A stretch of 64,000 nucleotides of DNA from Candidatus Parcubacteria bacterium (GTDB taxonomy: Bacteria; Patescibacteriota; Saccharimonadia; Saccharimonadales; Saccharimonadaceae). The translations under genes were made by a program, and so were the position numbers. The stretch spans positions 434,001 through 498,000 of the forward strand of contig JAEYUP010000001.1 of NCBI GenBank assembly GCA_023432445.1, given 5' to 3'. The first letter of the stretch is position 1; each line of letters opens with the position of its first letter. Below are positions 8,794 through 18,162 of the stretch, piece by piece. The notes below the pieces were generated by a model. The model saw nothing but the letters and a program-made list of their open reading frames with translations. It had not been told where the DNA came from and did not search any database.

Positions 8794-9580
8794 TCTTTAC
8801 CGTAAAACACTTCGCGACAAGCGGTTTTTTATCATGGGATGGTCTATTGGACTAGCTTTTCTTAGCTTCACCATGGTGGCAATGTTTACATCTTTTAGTG
8901 GAGGCGCTATCGACGAGCTGGTTGCTAGCCTCCCGCCGGCTTTTGAGGGGCTGATGGGAGACCTCCAGGACTGGAAGCAGCTTTCTGGTTATATCGGGAG
9001 CCAGATTTTTGATATTCGACTACCGATCTTTATAAGCATTCTGTCGATTCTGTTGGCCGTTGGCCTAACTGTTGCAGAAGAGAATAGCGGTCAGCTTCGA
9101 ACGCTTGTTTCTTTACCGATTAGTCGAGCAAAGATAATACTCGGCAAGTGGCTGGCGATAGTGACGATTTGTTTTATAGCCTCACTGGCGACGGTCTTAG
9201 GTGTTGAAATCGGTATTCCGCTGACGGGTGAGACTATAGACAGGATGGTGCTAGTTAGACTAGGCTTGTTTACCTGGTTGATGGTAACTGCCTTGGCCAC
9301 GGTGATCTTTGCGGTCGGGCTGGCTACTGGTCGTCGGTCAATAACAACCTCGGCTGGAATCATTATAACTATCGGTAGTTTCTTGTTGACGACATTTGCC
9401 CAGTCGGTGAGTTGGCTGAAAGACTACGATTGGCTTTCGTTCTTGCATTACTTCCCGGCGACCGATATTGCCAAAGGTGCGGTAGAGTGGAGCAACGTCA
9501 TGTTCTATGTTGTAACCATAGTGGTGTCGCTCATCATTGCGTTTGTATGCTTCCCGCGTCGTGATATCGCCGCAAATTAA
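8786..9580 (+). CDS. ABC-2 type transporter permease
   Basis: 264 aa with about six hydrophobic helices: residues 17-37, 72-95 (FISILSILLAVGLTVAEENSGQLRTL), 113-133, 150-180, 185-205 and 238-257. The E-x-x-S/G-x-x-x-x-L feature typical of ABC-2 permeases is visible as EENSGQLRTLVSLPISR. It partners with the ATPase encoded just upstream with overlapping frames. It probably exports a lipid, drug or small polymer; the substrate is unknown. Confidence 0.85.
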   Translation: MFNLYRKTLRDKRFFIMGWSIGLAFLSFTMVAMFTSFSGGAIDELVASLPPAFEGLMGDLQDWKQLSGYIGSQIFDIRLPIFISILSILLAVGLTVAEENSGQLRTLVSLPISRAKIILGKWLAIVTICFIASLATVLGVEIGIPLTGETIDRMVLVRLGLFTWLMVTALATVIFAVGLATGRRSITTSAGIIITIGSFLLTTFAQSVSWLKDYDWLSFLHYFPATDIAKGAVEWSNVMFYVVTIVVSLIIAFVCFPRRDIAAN

Positions 9581-9593
9581 GGGAGAAATGTAG

Positions 9594-9704
9594 TATAATA
9601 GAGGCAGCTCGCACGCGTCTAAGTGCTGGATAGAGCAATTTGGGCCAATCATTTCCCCAAGTTCCTGTACCCGTTACTTACTCGCCATAAAGAAAACAGC
9701 GAGT
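9594..9704 (+). promoter_or_regulatory. pnp promoter and 5' leader with hairpin
   Basis: TATAAT (9594-9599) starts a leader of about 115 nt. A 6-bp hairpin, ACTCGC (9680-9685) with GCGAGT (9699-9704), ends 8 nt before the strong GGAGG (9713-9717). In E. coli the pnp leader is a target of RNase III and PNPase autoregulation. A similar role here is an inference from position. Confidence 0.5.
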
Positions 9705-9723
9705 TTTAAAAAGGAGGTTCCTT

Positions 9724-11835
9724 ATGCCAACAATTAACCCTTATGGCAAGGATATTATTAAAGTAAGCACCGATTTTCTCGGGCGTGAACTTACGCTAGA
9801 GGTTAACCGAGTAGGTTTTCGTAGTACCGGCTCTGTCTTGGTTACTTACGGTGACACGGTCATTCTCGGAACAGCTCAGGTTGGTACTCGACCGGTTGTA
9901 ATGGATTATTTCCCGCTAAGCATCGACTACGAGGAAAAATTTTATGCAGCTGGCAAAATCAGCGGCAGCCGCTTCATCAAGCGCGAGGGTCGTCCTAGCG
10001 ACGAAGCGATCTTGATCGGTCGCATAATTGACCGCCCGATCCGTCCGCTGTTTCCAAAAGGCTACCGCCAAGAGGTGCAAGTTGTAGCTAGCGTTCTATC
10101 TATGGATCCGTCTTTTCGCCCAGATATGATTGCAATGATCGCAGCGTCGTCCGCCCTGATGCTTACAGGCACACCATTTGATGGTCCCGTGTCTGGTCTA
10201 CGCATTGGCCGGGTTGACGGCGAATTCAAGGCGTTCTTAGACCCTAAAGAGCGCGCCAAGAGTGACCTCGACCTCGTGGTTGCTGGTATCGAAAGCGGCA
10301 TCACGATGGTTGAGGCCGGTGCCGATGAAGTTGCCGAAGAGGTTGTTGCTGATGCCTTGGCGTGGGCGTTCGAGCACTACCAGCCAGCTATTAAGCTTCA
10401 AAAAGAACTTGCTGCTAAAATCGCACCTGTCGCTCAAGAATACACCCTTGTCCTACCAGACGAGACTCTTCAAGAAGAGGCGAACGCCTGGGTAGATGGT
10501 AAGCTTGGCGAGGCGATCCGCAAGCCATACCCTGAGCGTAACGAGCTTATAAACAAGCTTCGCTGGGATTTCCACGAAGAAATGGCCGCCAAAGTTGCTG
10601 AAGGCGAATCTTACGCTCGCGACAAATACGACGAAGCATTTACGGCGGCAATTCATAAAGACGTTCGTCAGGGTATCGTAGAGCACCAAGTCCGTCCTGA
10701 TGGCCGAAAGTTTGACGAGATCCGACCTCTTTCCAGCGAAGTTGGTGTTCTGCCGCGAACGCACGGTTCATCTATCTTTACTCGTGGTATGACTCAGGCC
10801 CTCAACATCGTCACGCTCGCACCACTAAGCTACGCCCAAATGGTTGATACCATGGAAGTTAATGATGGTGAGCGACGCTACATGCATCACTACAACGCGC
10901 CAGGCTACACCGTCGGTGAAGTTCAGCGCCTTGGTGGTCCCGGACGACGCGAAATTGGTCACGGTTTCTTAGCAGAGCGCGCCCTGATACCAGTACTTCC
11001 GAAAGAAGAGGACTTTCCATACGCAATCCGCAGCGTCACCGAGATTATGAGCCAGAACGGCTCAACATCTATGGCTGCAACGTGTTCAAGTTGTTTGGCG
11101 CTCATGGACGCCGGCGTGCCTATAACATCCCCAGTTAGTGGTATTGCCATGGGTCTTATTATGGACGGCGACAAAGCCAACATTTTGAGCGACATCGCTG
11201 ACGCCGAAGACTTTGCGGGTGATATGGACTTTAAGTCGGCTGGTACTGCAAAGGGGATTACTGCACTTCAGATGGACATGAAAGTTCACGGTCTGCCGGT
11301 TGAGATATTGCGCGAAGCGCTTTTGGCTGCAAAAGTCGGCCGGGCGCACATTCTTGAGAGTATGATCGCTACACTGCCTGAGCCACGTAAGGAGCTTAGC
11401 CCATACGCTCCACGCATTGAGAAGATTAAGATTAACCCAGAGAAGATTGGTGCTGTTATTGGCAAGGGCGGAGAGGTGATCAACAAAATTACTTCTGAAA
11501 CCGGTGCTGAGATCGACATCAAAGAGGATGGACTAATAACGGTCGCCGGCTCTGACCCAGCAGGTATCGCTCGGGCGATAGAATGGATCAAGAGTCTCAC
11601 CGAAGAGGCTGAAGTTGGCAAGATTTACGAGGGCAAGGTCGTTAGCATAAAAGACTTTGGCGCATTTGTGAACATCATGCCTGGCCAAGACGGCATGGTT
11701 CACATCTCTGAGCTCAGTGACCAGCGCGTTGAGAGAGTCGAAGACGTTCTGACCGAAGGCGAGATCGTTAAAGTCAAGCTCATAGGTATCGACGAACGTG
11801 GCCGCATGAGCCTCAGCCTAAAGGCTGCTAAGTAG
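9724..11835 (+). CDS. pnp: Polyribonucleotide nucleotidyltransferase (PNPase)
   Basis: Phosphorolytic 3'-5' exoribonuclease of mRNA decay. 703 aa, the standard length: first RNase PH domain (about 15-145), alpha-helical linker, second RNase PH domain (about 310-545, with FTRGMTQALNIVTLAP and the active-site DGDKANILSDIADAEDF), KH domain (PEKIGAVIGKGGEVINKI) and S1 domain (GKIYEGKVVSIKDFGAFVNIMPGQDGMVHISELS). The start has a good GGAGG 6 nt upstream. It likely works with RNase J, encoded at 15.9 kb, as the main RNA turnover enzymes of this cell. Confidence 0.97.
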   Translation: MPTINPYGKDIIKVSTDFLGRELTLEVNRVGFRSTGSVLVTYGDTVILGTAQVGTRPVVMDYFPLSIDYEEKFYAAGKISGSRFIKREGRPSDEAILIGRIIDRPIRPLFPKGYRQEVQVVASVLSMDPSFRPDMIAMIAASSALMLTGTPFDGPVSGLRIGRVDGEFKAFLDPKERAKSDLDLVVAGIESGITMVEAGADEVAEEVVADALAWAFEHYQPAIKLQKELAAKIAPVAQEYTLVLPDETLQEEANAWVDGKLGEAIRKPYPERNELINKLRWDFHEEMAAKVAEGESYARDKYDEAFTAAIHKDVRQGIVEHQVRPDGRKFDEIRPLSSEVGVLPRTHGSSIFTRGMTQALNIVTLAPLSYAQMVDTMEVNDGERRYMHHYNAPGYTVGEVQRLGGPGRREIGHGFLAERALIPVLPKEEDFPYAIRSVTEIMSQNGSTSMAATCSSCLALMDAGVPITSPVSGIAMGLIMDGDKANILSDIADAEDFAGDMDFKSAGTAKGITALQMDMKVHGLPVEILREALLAAKVGRAHILESMIATLPEPRKELSPYAPRIEKIKINPEKIGAVIGKGGEVINKITSETGAEIDIKEDGLITVAGSDPAGIARAIEWIKSLTEEAEVGKIYEGKVVSIKDFGAFVNIMPGQDGMVHISELSDQRVERVEDVLTEGEIVKVKLIGIDERGRMSLSLKAAK

Positions 11836-11848
11836 CAAAATTGGAAAT

Positions 11849-11870
11849 CCCCCGAGATAGACCTCGGGGG
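11849..11870 (+). terminator. Hairpin terminator after pnp
   Basis: CCCCCGAG (11849-11856), 6-nt loop, CTCGGGGG (11863-11870). The following T-tract is weak and delayed (CCTTTT), so termination may be partial. Confidence 0.6.
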
Positions 11871-11898
11871 ATAGTCCTTTTAGACCACGTAGCTCGCC

Positions 11899-12405
11899 TT
11901 AATTAAAAGGCAGCATCTTCCAGTGCGCCAAGAGCGGTCGGTTGCCGCTGACGAACTCCTCGAGCGAGTCTGGGTCTTCGCGTGTGAAGATTACCGTGAA
12001 AGATTCCAGCTGGTGCGCTGCCTTCTTTGCGGCCTCAAACATGCCCGCAGGGACACCTAAAAGGTTACATATATTCCTCGAGAGGGCGGTCTTGTCGCCG
12101 TTGTAGCCAATGCGAGCCTCGGTGACATGAACAATGATCTGGCCGAAGCCGTCGATCATTATCAGCCCTTGAAGCAGGCCTTTTTTGACAAACTCCAGCC
12201 TCGCCACCCTGGAAAAGTATGGGTGCTCGCCGGTCTCTACGTAGTCGAGAAAGGGCTCTAGCTCTGCCCAGGCCTTAATAGGCCCGGAAACTACGGGCTC
12301 TACGCTCTCGAATGCGGAAGGGAAGACCTCAATTCCTTCGTACGACTCGGTGTCGATGACGTCGGTTCGAGGTGTGTGGTACTGAAAGGGGGTTTGGGCG
12401 GCCAT
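11899..12405 (-). CDS. Unknown 168-residue soluble protein
   Basis: No family recognised. The protein is acidic and has no signal peptide or membrane helix. It contains a beta-rich centre (LLQGLIMIDGFGQIIVHVTEARIGY) and a helical segment (GVPAGMFEAAKKAAHQL). The gene has its own promoter (TTGACT, 17 nt, TATAAA on the minus strand near 12490-12463) and, unlike most neighbours, a leader of about 55 nt with a GGAG about 6 nt before the ATG. Coding sequence looks richer in GC than the intergenic region. Function unknown. Confidence 0.7.
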   Translation of the reverse strand: MAAQTPFQYHTPRTDVIDTESYEGIEVFPSAFESVEPVVSGPIKAWAELEPFLDYVETGEHPYFSRVARLEFVKKGLLQGLIMIDGFGQIIVHVTEARIGYNGDKTALSRNICNLLGVPAGMFEAAKKAAHQLESFTVIFTREDPDSLEEFVSGNRPLLAHWKMLPFN

Positions 12406-12511
12406 TTCGGCTCCAATCTGTCGTACTCTGTGGTCGCGGCTGCGTACACATAAGTATATGTATTTTATACCAATTTTAAGTTAATAAGTCAAATTAAAGA
12501 GTCGCCTCTGT

Positions 12512-12517
12512 TATAAT
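12512..12517 (+). promoter_or_regulatory. -10 box of the ABC-F gene, leaderless layout
   Basis: TATAAT ending 8 nt before ATG 12526, with no RBS. The promoter is divergent from that of the unknown gene to the left. Confidence 0.65.
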
Positions 12518-12525
12518 AGAAACTT

Positions 12526-14169
12526 ATGATAATTTCAGCATCAATCGAAGAAAAGTCATTCGGCGATAAGCTGCTTTTTAAAGACGCCTCGTTCTTTGTT
12601 GATGATGGCGAGAAGGTTGGTGTCATCGGGCGCAACGGTGAAGGCAAGACGACCTTGTTCCGAATTTTGATGGGTGAAGACACTGATTTTCAAGGTGAAT
12701 TGGTGGTCGGAAAGGGGAATGCGGTGGTCGCAACCCGACAGGAGCATCACGGATTTGAAGACCTGCCGGTTCTTGAGTACATTTTGCGCGACCTGCCGAA
12801 ATACTCAAAGTTGAAGCACGTCCTCGACACATATCCAGAGACTATGGGTGACAATATGCGCTTGATCCATGAGTACTCTGAGGCCCTGGAGCAGTTCGAT
12901 ACTCTCGGATACTACTCGATCGAGAACGAAGTCGAGAAGATTCTTAATTCATTTCAGCTGGGCGATCGGGTAAATGACACGCTTGGATCGTTTTCGGGCG
13001 GTCAAAAACGGCTGATTGAAGTGGCAAAGGTGATGCTGTCTAAGGCGCACATCGCTCTCATAGACGAACCGACCAACCACATGGACTACGTAGCCAAAGA
13101 CAAGTTCCTGCAGTGGATGATATCTGCCAAAGAGGCGATGCTAGTCATCACTCACGACCGGGATGTGCTAGAAAACGTTGATCGCATCTTAGAGGTAAAA
13201 GACCAAAAGATCTTGAGCTACAAAGGCAACTACAAACAGTACCTTAAGCAGAACTCCTCTTCTACTGGCAGTAAGATGAACGAGTACGAGTTAACCCAGC
13301 GTCGCATTGTGAACCTAAAGGCAAAGGTGATTGAATACCAGCGCTACAAAGAGAAGTCTCGTCATCCTTCGACGATTCAACGCTTCAAAAGGCTCGAGCA
13401 ACAATCTCGCGAGGAGCTGGCTCAACTAGAGAAGACCGAGAAGCCGACTTTTTGGGTTGATCGCGAATCGGTCCAGGACATGGGTCTTAAAACCGGCGAG
13501 CAGTATCAGAAATACAAAGCAAAGAACATCCGACTGAGCGGTGTTACCGGCGAAGAAGGCTTTGGCCGTCTTCTTGTCGATACTCGCGACCTCTCACTTG
13601 GCTATGATCAGCCTTTGTTTAGGAAAATTTCATTTCAGATACGCGAAGGCGAGGTGGTTGAGCTGAGAGGACGCAACGGTACCGGAAAGACAACACTAGT
13701 CAAAACGCTTCTGTCGACCGTTACGGGACTGCCGTTTTCGGCGACTGTTTACGATGGCGTGATCGACATCGATAAAAAAATACGGGTCGGAGTGTACGAG
13801 CAAGAAGCGCCGAAAGAAATGTTAAAGATGACCTTGGCTGGCGCCATTGAACACATTTATATTTCGCGCGGGCGTAAGATTGGTGACACCAAGATACGCC
13901 AACTTATGAACGACTATCTGTTTACTGCTGGCGACGCCAATATACCAGTATCGCAGTTGAGCGGCGGGCAGAAGGCTCGATTGCAATTGATCTCGATGCT
14001 AGCCGACGAACCATCGTTGCTCATTCTCGACGAGCCGACCAACCACCTCGACTTGCCAAGTATCGAAGAGCTTGAGCAGGCCCTGGAGCGTTACTCGGGC
14101 GCGGTGCTGTATATCTCACATGATACTTATTTTCAAAAACATTTAGGTGGCACGGTCGTGCAGTTGTAG
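12526..14169 (+). CDS. ABC-F family ATPase (ribosome-associated)
   Basis: 547 aa with two ABC domains and no membrane segment, the ABC-F arrangement of translation factors such as EttA and Uup. Walker A motifs are GRNGEGKTT (about 35-43) and GRNGTGKTT (about 382-390). Signatures are LGSFSGGQKRL and VSQLSGGQKARL. The Walker B motifs are IALIDEPTNHMD and LLILDEPTNHLD, both with the ABC-F-specific TNH. The charged linker between them (about 245-330) includes the P-site tRNA interaction region. It probably rescues or tunes stalled ribosomes; which subfamily cannot be decided by eye. Confidence 0.9.
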   Translation: MIISASIEEKSFGDKLLFKDASFFVDDGEKVGVIGRNGEGKTTLFRILMGEDTDFQGELVVGKGNAVVATRQEHHGFEDLPVLEYILRDLPKYSKLKHVLDTYPETMGDNMRLIHEYSEALEQFDTLGYYSIENEVEKILNSFQLGDRVNDTLGSFSGGQKRLIEVAKVMLSKAHIALIDEPTNHMDYVAKDKFLQWMISAKEAMLVITHDRDVLENVDRILEVKDQKILSYKGNYKQYLKQNSSSTGSKMNEYELTQRRIVNLKAKVIEYQRYKEKSRHPSTIQRFKRLEQQSREELAQLEKTEKPTFWVDRESVQDMGLKTGEQYQKYKAKNIRLSGVTGEEGFGRLLVDTRDLSLGYDQPLFRKISFQIREGEVVELRGRNGTGKTTLVKTLLSTVTGLPFSATVYDGVIDIDKKIRVGVYEQEAPKEMLKMTLAGAIEHIYISRGRKIGDTKIRQLMNDYLFTAGDANIPVSQLSGGQKARLQLISMLADEPSLLILDEPTNHLDLPSIEELEQALERYSGAVLYISHDTYFQKHLGGTVVQL

Positions 14170-14206
14170 TAAGATACCGTAGCTGGACTGTACCGAGCGG
14201 GGTCTG

Positions 14207-14212
14207 TATAAT
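14207..14212 (+). promoter_or_regulatory. -10 box of the membrane-protein gene (leadered)
   Basis: TATAAT with TGGACT (14184-14189) 17 nt upstream. The mRNA would have a leader of about 27 nt containing AAGGAG (14232-14237) before the ATG at 14245. Confidence 0.6.
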
Positions 14213-14244
14213 ATGGGTAAATGTTACCGCTAAGGAGAGTATAA

Positions 14245-15150
14245 ATGGATTCCAGCACACCTCAATCAGACAATCAAGTCCCAACACAGGGCAATTCACC
14301 AGCAGATATGCCAGCACCCGTTGTGGGCGGCGGCTCAGGCGTCTCAGGCGGCGGAAAGTTTAGCAAAGAGCTTCTTATCAAGATTGGCGTTATCGCAGGA
14401 GCAGTTATTTTGTTAATAGTTGCGGCGGTTCTAGCCTTCAGCCAACTTGGTTCAGCGTCACGAGAGGACTACATCTCGGCCGGAGAAACCTACTCATCGG
14501 TCAGCTCTGCCAACTCAATTGCTAACACAAATATATCGATCTTAAATAGTGGTATTGGAACAGATACGGACGCTAAGTTTAACGAAGAATATCAAAATGC
14601 CGAAAGTGCTCTGGCAGACCTAAAGACAAAGAACGAAGAGTTTGGCAAAGAAAAGGCCTTTAATGTAGGTGAGGGTAAGACAATCTACGATGAGTTTGAC
14701 AAAAAGCTTAACGAATTCATCGCATACGCAGAGGAGGTGATAGCGTCAGCTAAGGCGATGCGACCAGCTATGGTTGTGTGTAATAAAGTTAACGAGACAA
14801 CAGAAGCCGAGGCTCGAGTTGTTGCATTGAAAGAATGTGCAACCGCACTCGATGGCGTAAAAGACTCGATCTCTGAGTCAAATGCCAAAACATACATAAC
14901 TGCGCTTGCAACGGAGTATTCTAACTACGCCAACGTACAGGAAAAGATTAACGCAATGAACGACCCTTACGGTGATCAGTTCGAAGAATACAAGACATTG
15001 CGTGAACAGCGCACTGCGACTCAAACCAAAATCAACGACGTAAGGAGCGACTACAGCTCTGCCAACCTTGCTCGTAACAAAGAAGTTAGTCCAAAGGATG
15101 CCGCTGACGCTCTCCGTGATTTCCTGAACAAGAAGATGAACGAGTCATAA
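14245..15150 (+). CDS. Single-pass membrane protein of unknown function
   Basis: 301 aa. A disordered N-terminus (residues 1-45, rich in Pro/Ser/Gly) precedes one hydrophobic helix (about 46-68, LIKIGVIAGAVILLIVAAVLAF). The rest is an extracytoplasmic, largely helical domain with acidic/lysine repeats, suggesting a coiled-coil or tetratricopeptide-like bundle. The single pair of cysteines (VVCNK and LKECA) could form a disulfide outside the cell. AAGGAG 7 nt before the ATG supports the start. No family recognised. Confidence 0.75.
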   Translation: MDSSTPQSDNQVPTQGNSPADMPAPVVGGGSGVSGGGKFSKELLIKIGVIAGAVILLIVAAVLAFSQLGSASREDYISAGETYSSVSSANSIANTNISILNSGIGTDTDAKFNEEYQNAESALADLKTKNEEFGKEKAFNVGEGKTIYDEFDKKLNEFIAYAEEVIASAKAMRPAMVVCNKVNETTEAEARVVALKECATALDGVKDSISESNAKTYITALATEYSNYANVQEKINAMNDPYGDQFEEYKTLREQRTATQTKINDVRSDYSSANLARNKEVSPKDAADALRDFLNKKMNES

Positions 15151-15163
15151 TCTTCCTACCGAC

Positions 15164-15748
15164 ATGACCTTGCCATCACCAGAACAGGCAAAACTTGATG
15201 CCCTGGCGGCTGAAATCATCTCTACTAACGTTTGCGCTGAGCTAGCCGCTCAGGCGACCAAGCTAGTGATGGGCGATGGACCGGCCGACGCCGACATCGT
15301 CATTATCGGCGAGGCTCCCGGCAAGAAAGAAGATGAGCTCGGCCTACCATTCATGGGTGCTGCTGGCCGGTTCTTGAACGAAATGCTCGAGAGCGCCAGT
15401 ATGGACCGCAGCGATGTGTATATTACCAACATCGTAAAGTACCGTCCGCCGAACAACCGCGACCCCTCAAAAGCCGAAAAAGCCGCCTTTTGGCCATACT
15501 TAGTTCGCCAACTACAGATCATCAAGCCGCGCGTTGTGATCACCCTCGGTCGTCACAGCATGGGCTATTTCTTGCCTGACGCCGTCATCGGCGAGGTCCA
15601 CGGCCAGTCACACGACGTCACCGTTGACGATCTTTCGCTGACCGTAGTGCCGTTATATCACCCAGCAGCCGCACTCTACAACGGCAGCCTGCGGCAGACG
15701 CTGAAGGATGATTTTGTTAAGGTAAATAAATCTCTCAACAGGCAATGA
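15164..15748 (+). CDS. Family 4-like uracil-DNA glycosylase without iron-sulfur cysteines
   Basis: Excises uracil from DNA. Motif 1 GEAPGKKEDELGLPFMGAAGRFL (about 49-71), the family 4 segment VYITNIVKYRPPNNRDP (about 84-100), and the late motif YHPAAALYN (about 163-171) identify family 4/5. Typical family 4 enzymes hold a 4Fe-4S cluster with four cysteines. Here only Cys24 exists: the expected VKCRPP is VKYRPP and the following Cys is Phe in KAAFWPYL. The cluster therefore cannot form in the usual way. The start is the ATG 13 nt after the upstream stop. Confidence 0.85.
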   Translation: MTLPSPEQAKLDALAAEIISTNVCAELAAQATKLVMGDGPADADIVIIGEAPGKKEDELGLPFMGAAGRFLNEMLESASMDRSDVYITNIVKYRPPNNRDPSKAEKAAFWPYLVRQLQIIKPRVVITLGRHSMGYFLPDAVIGEVHGQSHDVTVDDLSLTVVPLYHPAAALYNGSLRQTLKDDFVKVNKSLNRQ

Positions 15749-15783
15749 CCATGCCTGACTCTTCCATTTCACCCCGCAACCTG

Positions 15784-15890
15784 CTATAATTAAGCGTACG
15801 TATTGATTGCATCCAGATGCTACCGCCGCAATCACCACTTGGTTTTAGTAATAGAAAATAATTATAAAAAATGAAACCTAAAGTGTTTCT
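15784..15890 (+). promoter_or_regulatory. RNase J promoter and structured leader
   Basis: TATAAT (15784-15789) begins a leader of about 115 nt. It can form a GATTGC/GCAATC hairpin (about 15804-15829) and a second helix pairing CACTTGGTTT (about 15836-15845) with AAACC-TA-AAGTG (about 15876-15887). AAGGAG then precedes the ATG at 15908. Autoregulation by RNase J is possible but is an inference. Confidence 0.45.
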
Positions 15891-15907
15891 AAGGAGAAAA
15901 TCTATTT

Positions 15908-18094
15908 ATGGGTCAACAAAGACTCTCTACGCCTCGACCAGATGATACGTCGAAGCAGACACGCAACAATAATCAGCGTGGAAACAACAATCATAACAAG
16001 CAGAACAATACGGTTCTCGCTAACACCCAAACCCGTCGTGGCGAAGTCTTCCGGGCTCAGCGTCGCACTAGTGACGATGTGAACGCTCGGGCTTCACAGC
16101 ACGTTATTAACGTGCCGGTGAACAAGTCGGTATTTAACGGCTATGCAGGCCGTCAGTTCAGTATGGCTGACATGAAGAAGCAGCCACGCAACCCTGGCCC
16201 GCGCCTTAGGGTTATTCCTATCGGTGGTCTCGGCGAAATGGGTATCGGCAAGAACATGATGGCGATCGAGTATGACAATGACATCATCGTTATCGATGCC
16301 GGCTTCCTGTTCCCAGGTGCCGACTATCCAGGCATTAACTACATTATTCCTGACATCACATACCTGTTAGAGAACAAGCACAAGATTCGCGGTATCGTCT
16401 TTACCCACGGTCACCTTGACCACATCGGTGCTTTTCGCCACTTGGCGCACCAGATCCCTGCGCCTGTTTACGGCAGCAAATTCACCTTAGCGATGGTCGA
16501 AAAGACCATGAGTGAGGCGACTAGCGGCTTTGAGCCTGAGTATCACGTAATGGATCCAGACAGCCACGAGCGCGTCCAGCTTGGTGACAGCTTTTCTATC
16601 GAGCTAGCGCGAGTTAACCACTCGATCCCTGACGCGACCGCTGTCGTTATTCGTACACCACTCGGCGTACTTGTTAACACTGGTGACTGGCGTTTTGAAG
16701 AAAACCCGGTTGACGGTAAGAAATTCGATCTACCGCGCCTTACTGAAATCGCCGCCAAAGAGGGCATCTTGATGTTGATGAGCGACTCGACCAACTGTGA
16801 GTCTGAGGGTAGTCACACCCACGGTGAGTTTGACATTCAGCAGAGCATGGGTCAGATTATGGACAACTATCCAAACAGCCGTCTCATCATGAGCTCATTT
16901 AGTAGCCAGATTCACCGTATGCAACTGATCCTCGATGAGGCTAAGAAGCATGACCGTAAAGTTGCTTTCGCCGGTTACAGCATGATCCAGAACGTCGAAG
17001 TAGCACTTCGCACTGGTACCATCAATGTGCCAAAAGACGTCATCATGAAGATGGAAGACATCGTGAAAATGCCTGACGGTAAGGTTACCATCATCTGTAC
17101 GGGTTCACAGGGTGAGTTTAGCGCCGTTTTGAACCGTATGGCAACGGGCGCCCACCGACACATCAAGATCAAGAACTCTGATGTCGTAGTCTTTAGCTCT
17201 AACCCTATCCCTGGTAACGAAAAATATGTTGTTCGGACTGTTGACGGCTTGATGCGAGAGGGAAGTGAAGTCATCCAAAACGGCAAGTCGCACCTAACGG
17301 GCGTCGGTCAGCTCCACCTCTCGGGACACGGTTACTACGATGACCACATTAAGCTTATCAATGCTTTAAATCCAGAATACTACCTGCCGATTCACGGTGA
17401 GTTCCACATGTTGGTGCACAACGCCAAGCTAGCCGAAAAAGAGTGCGGCATGAAGCGTGACAACATCTTTGTTTGCGACAGTGGTGACGTCATCGAGTTT
17501 ACGCACGAGGGTGCCAAAAAAGCCGGTCGTGTACCGGTCGGTGGTATCATGTACGACGACTCTGGCGCGATTGTTTCTGAAGTTGTCCTTAAAGACCGCA
17601 TACACATGAGCAACGAAGGTATGTTCGTGGTCGTGCTAACTGTTGCCAAGGGTAACGGCCGTCTGCTCACCAGCCCAGACATCATTTCACGAGGGTTCAT
17701 CTACCTACGCGACAGTGAGGAGCTCATGGGTATCATTCGTCAGTACTTGAAGCAAAAAGTTGCTCGCACCTTTAGTGGTCGCAAGGTCGACCTAGATGTC
17801 GTCAAAAAGGAGATCAAAGATGAGTTGACACACATTCTCTTTGACCAAACGCGCCGCACGCCTATTGTCATCCCAGTTATCAACGAAATTGGTGGCGGTG
17901 GTAGGCCACAGCAAGATAGGGGTAACGAGCGTCCGCAACGTGCCGACCGACGCGATAAACGCGCTGACGTTGCAGCTGTAGAGACCAAGCCCTGGATACA
18001 ACCACCAGCGCCGAAGTTCCCTGAGCCAGTCATGCCTGACAGCGACGTAACTGATCCACACCTTCGCGCCAAGACCGAAAACCGCGCTTACTAA
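15908..18094 (+). CDS. rnj: Ribonuclease J
   Basis: Endo- and 5'-3' exoribonuclease of mRNA decay and rRNA processing. Metallo-beta-lactamase motif FTHGHLDHIGAF lies near residues 164-175; SDSTNCESEG and HVSGHG-like LHLSGHGYYDD mark the beta-CASP region; the late ligands are in PIHGEFHML. The protein has an N-terminal extension of about 90 residues rich in Asn/Gln/Arg and a C-terminal extension with Arg/Gly- and Pro-rich segments, so it is 728 aa instead of about 555. Such tails may bind RNA or partners. Translation starts behind AAGGAG. Confidence 0.95.
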   Translation: MGQQRLSTPRPDDTSKQTRNNNQRGNNNHNKQNNTVLANTQTRRGEVFRAQRRTSDDVNARASQHVINVPVNKSVFNGYAGRQFSMADMKKQPRNPGPRLRVIPIGGLGEMGIGKNMMAIEYDNDIIVIDAGFLFPGADYPGINYIIPDITYLLENKHKIRGIVFTHGHLDHIGAFRHLAHQIPAPVYGSKFTLAMVEKTMSEATSGFEPEYHVMDPDSHERVQLGDSFSIELARVNHSIPDATAVVIRTPLGVLVNTGDWRFEENPVDGKKFDLPRLTEIAAKEGILMLMSDSTNCESEGSHTHGEFDIQQSMGQIMDNYPNSRLIMSSFSSQIHRMQLILDEAKKHDRKVAFAGYSMIQNVEVALRTGTINVPKDVIMKMEDIVKMPDGKVTIICTGSQGEFSAVLNRMATGAHRHIKIKNSDVVVFSSNPIPGNEKYVVRTVDGLMREGSEVIQNGKSHLTGVGQLHLSGHGYYDDHIKLINALNPEYYLPIHGEFHMLVHNAKLAEKECGMKRDNIFVCDSGDVIEFTHEGAKKAGRVPVGGIMYDDSGAIVSEVVLKDRIHMSNEGMFVVVLTVAKGNGRLLTSPDIISRGFIYLRDSEELMGIIRQYLKQKVARTFSGRKVDLDVVKKEIKDELTHILFDQTRRTPIVIPVINEIGGGGRPQQDRGNERPQRADRRDKRADVAAVETKPWIQPPAPKFPEPVMPDSDVTDPHLRAKTENRAY

Positions 18095-18102
18095 GCGCCC
18101 TC

Positions 18103-18136
18103 TTGCAAAATGTAGTAATTTTTGCTATAATATAAT
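18103..18136 (+). promoter_or_regulatory. ftsK promoter
   Basis: TTGCAA (18103-18108), 17-nt spacer, TATAAT (18126-18131), immediately followed by an overlapping second TATAAT (18131-18136). Confidence 0.65.
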
Positions 18137-18162
18137 CTGTAAAAAAGCGTAAAATAAAGATT

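Noticed and set aside
11849..11870. Riboswitch after pnp
   Set aside because: A simple 8-bp hairpin with no further conserved elements; a weak terminator is enough to explain it.
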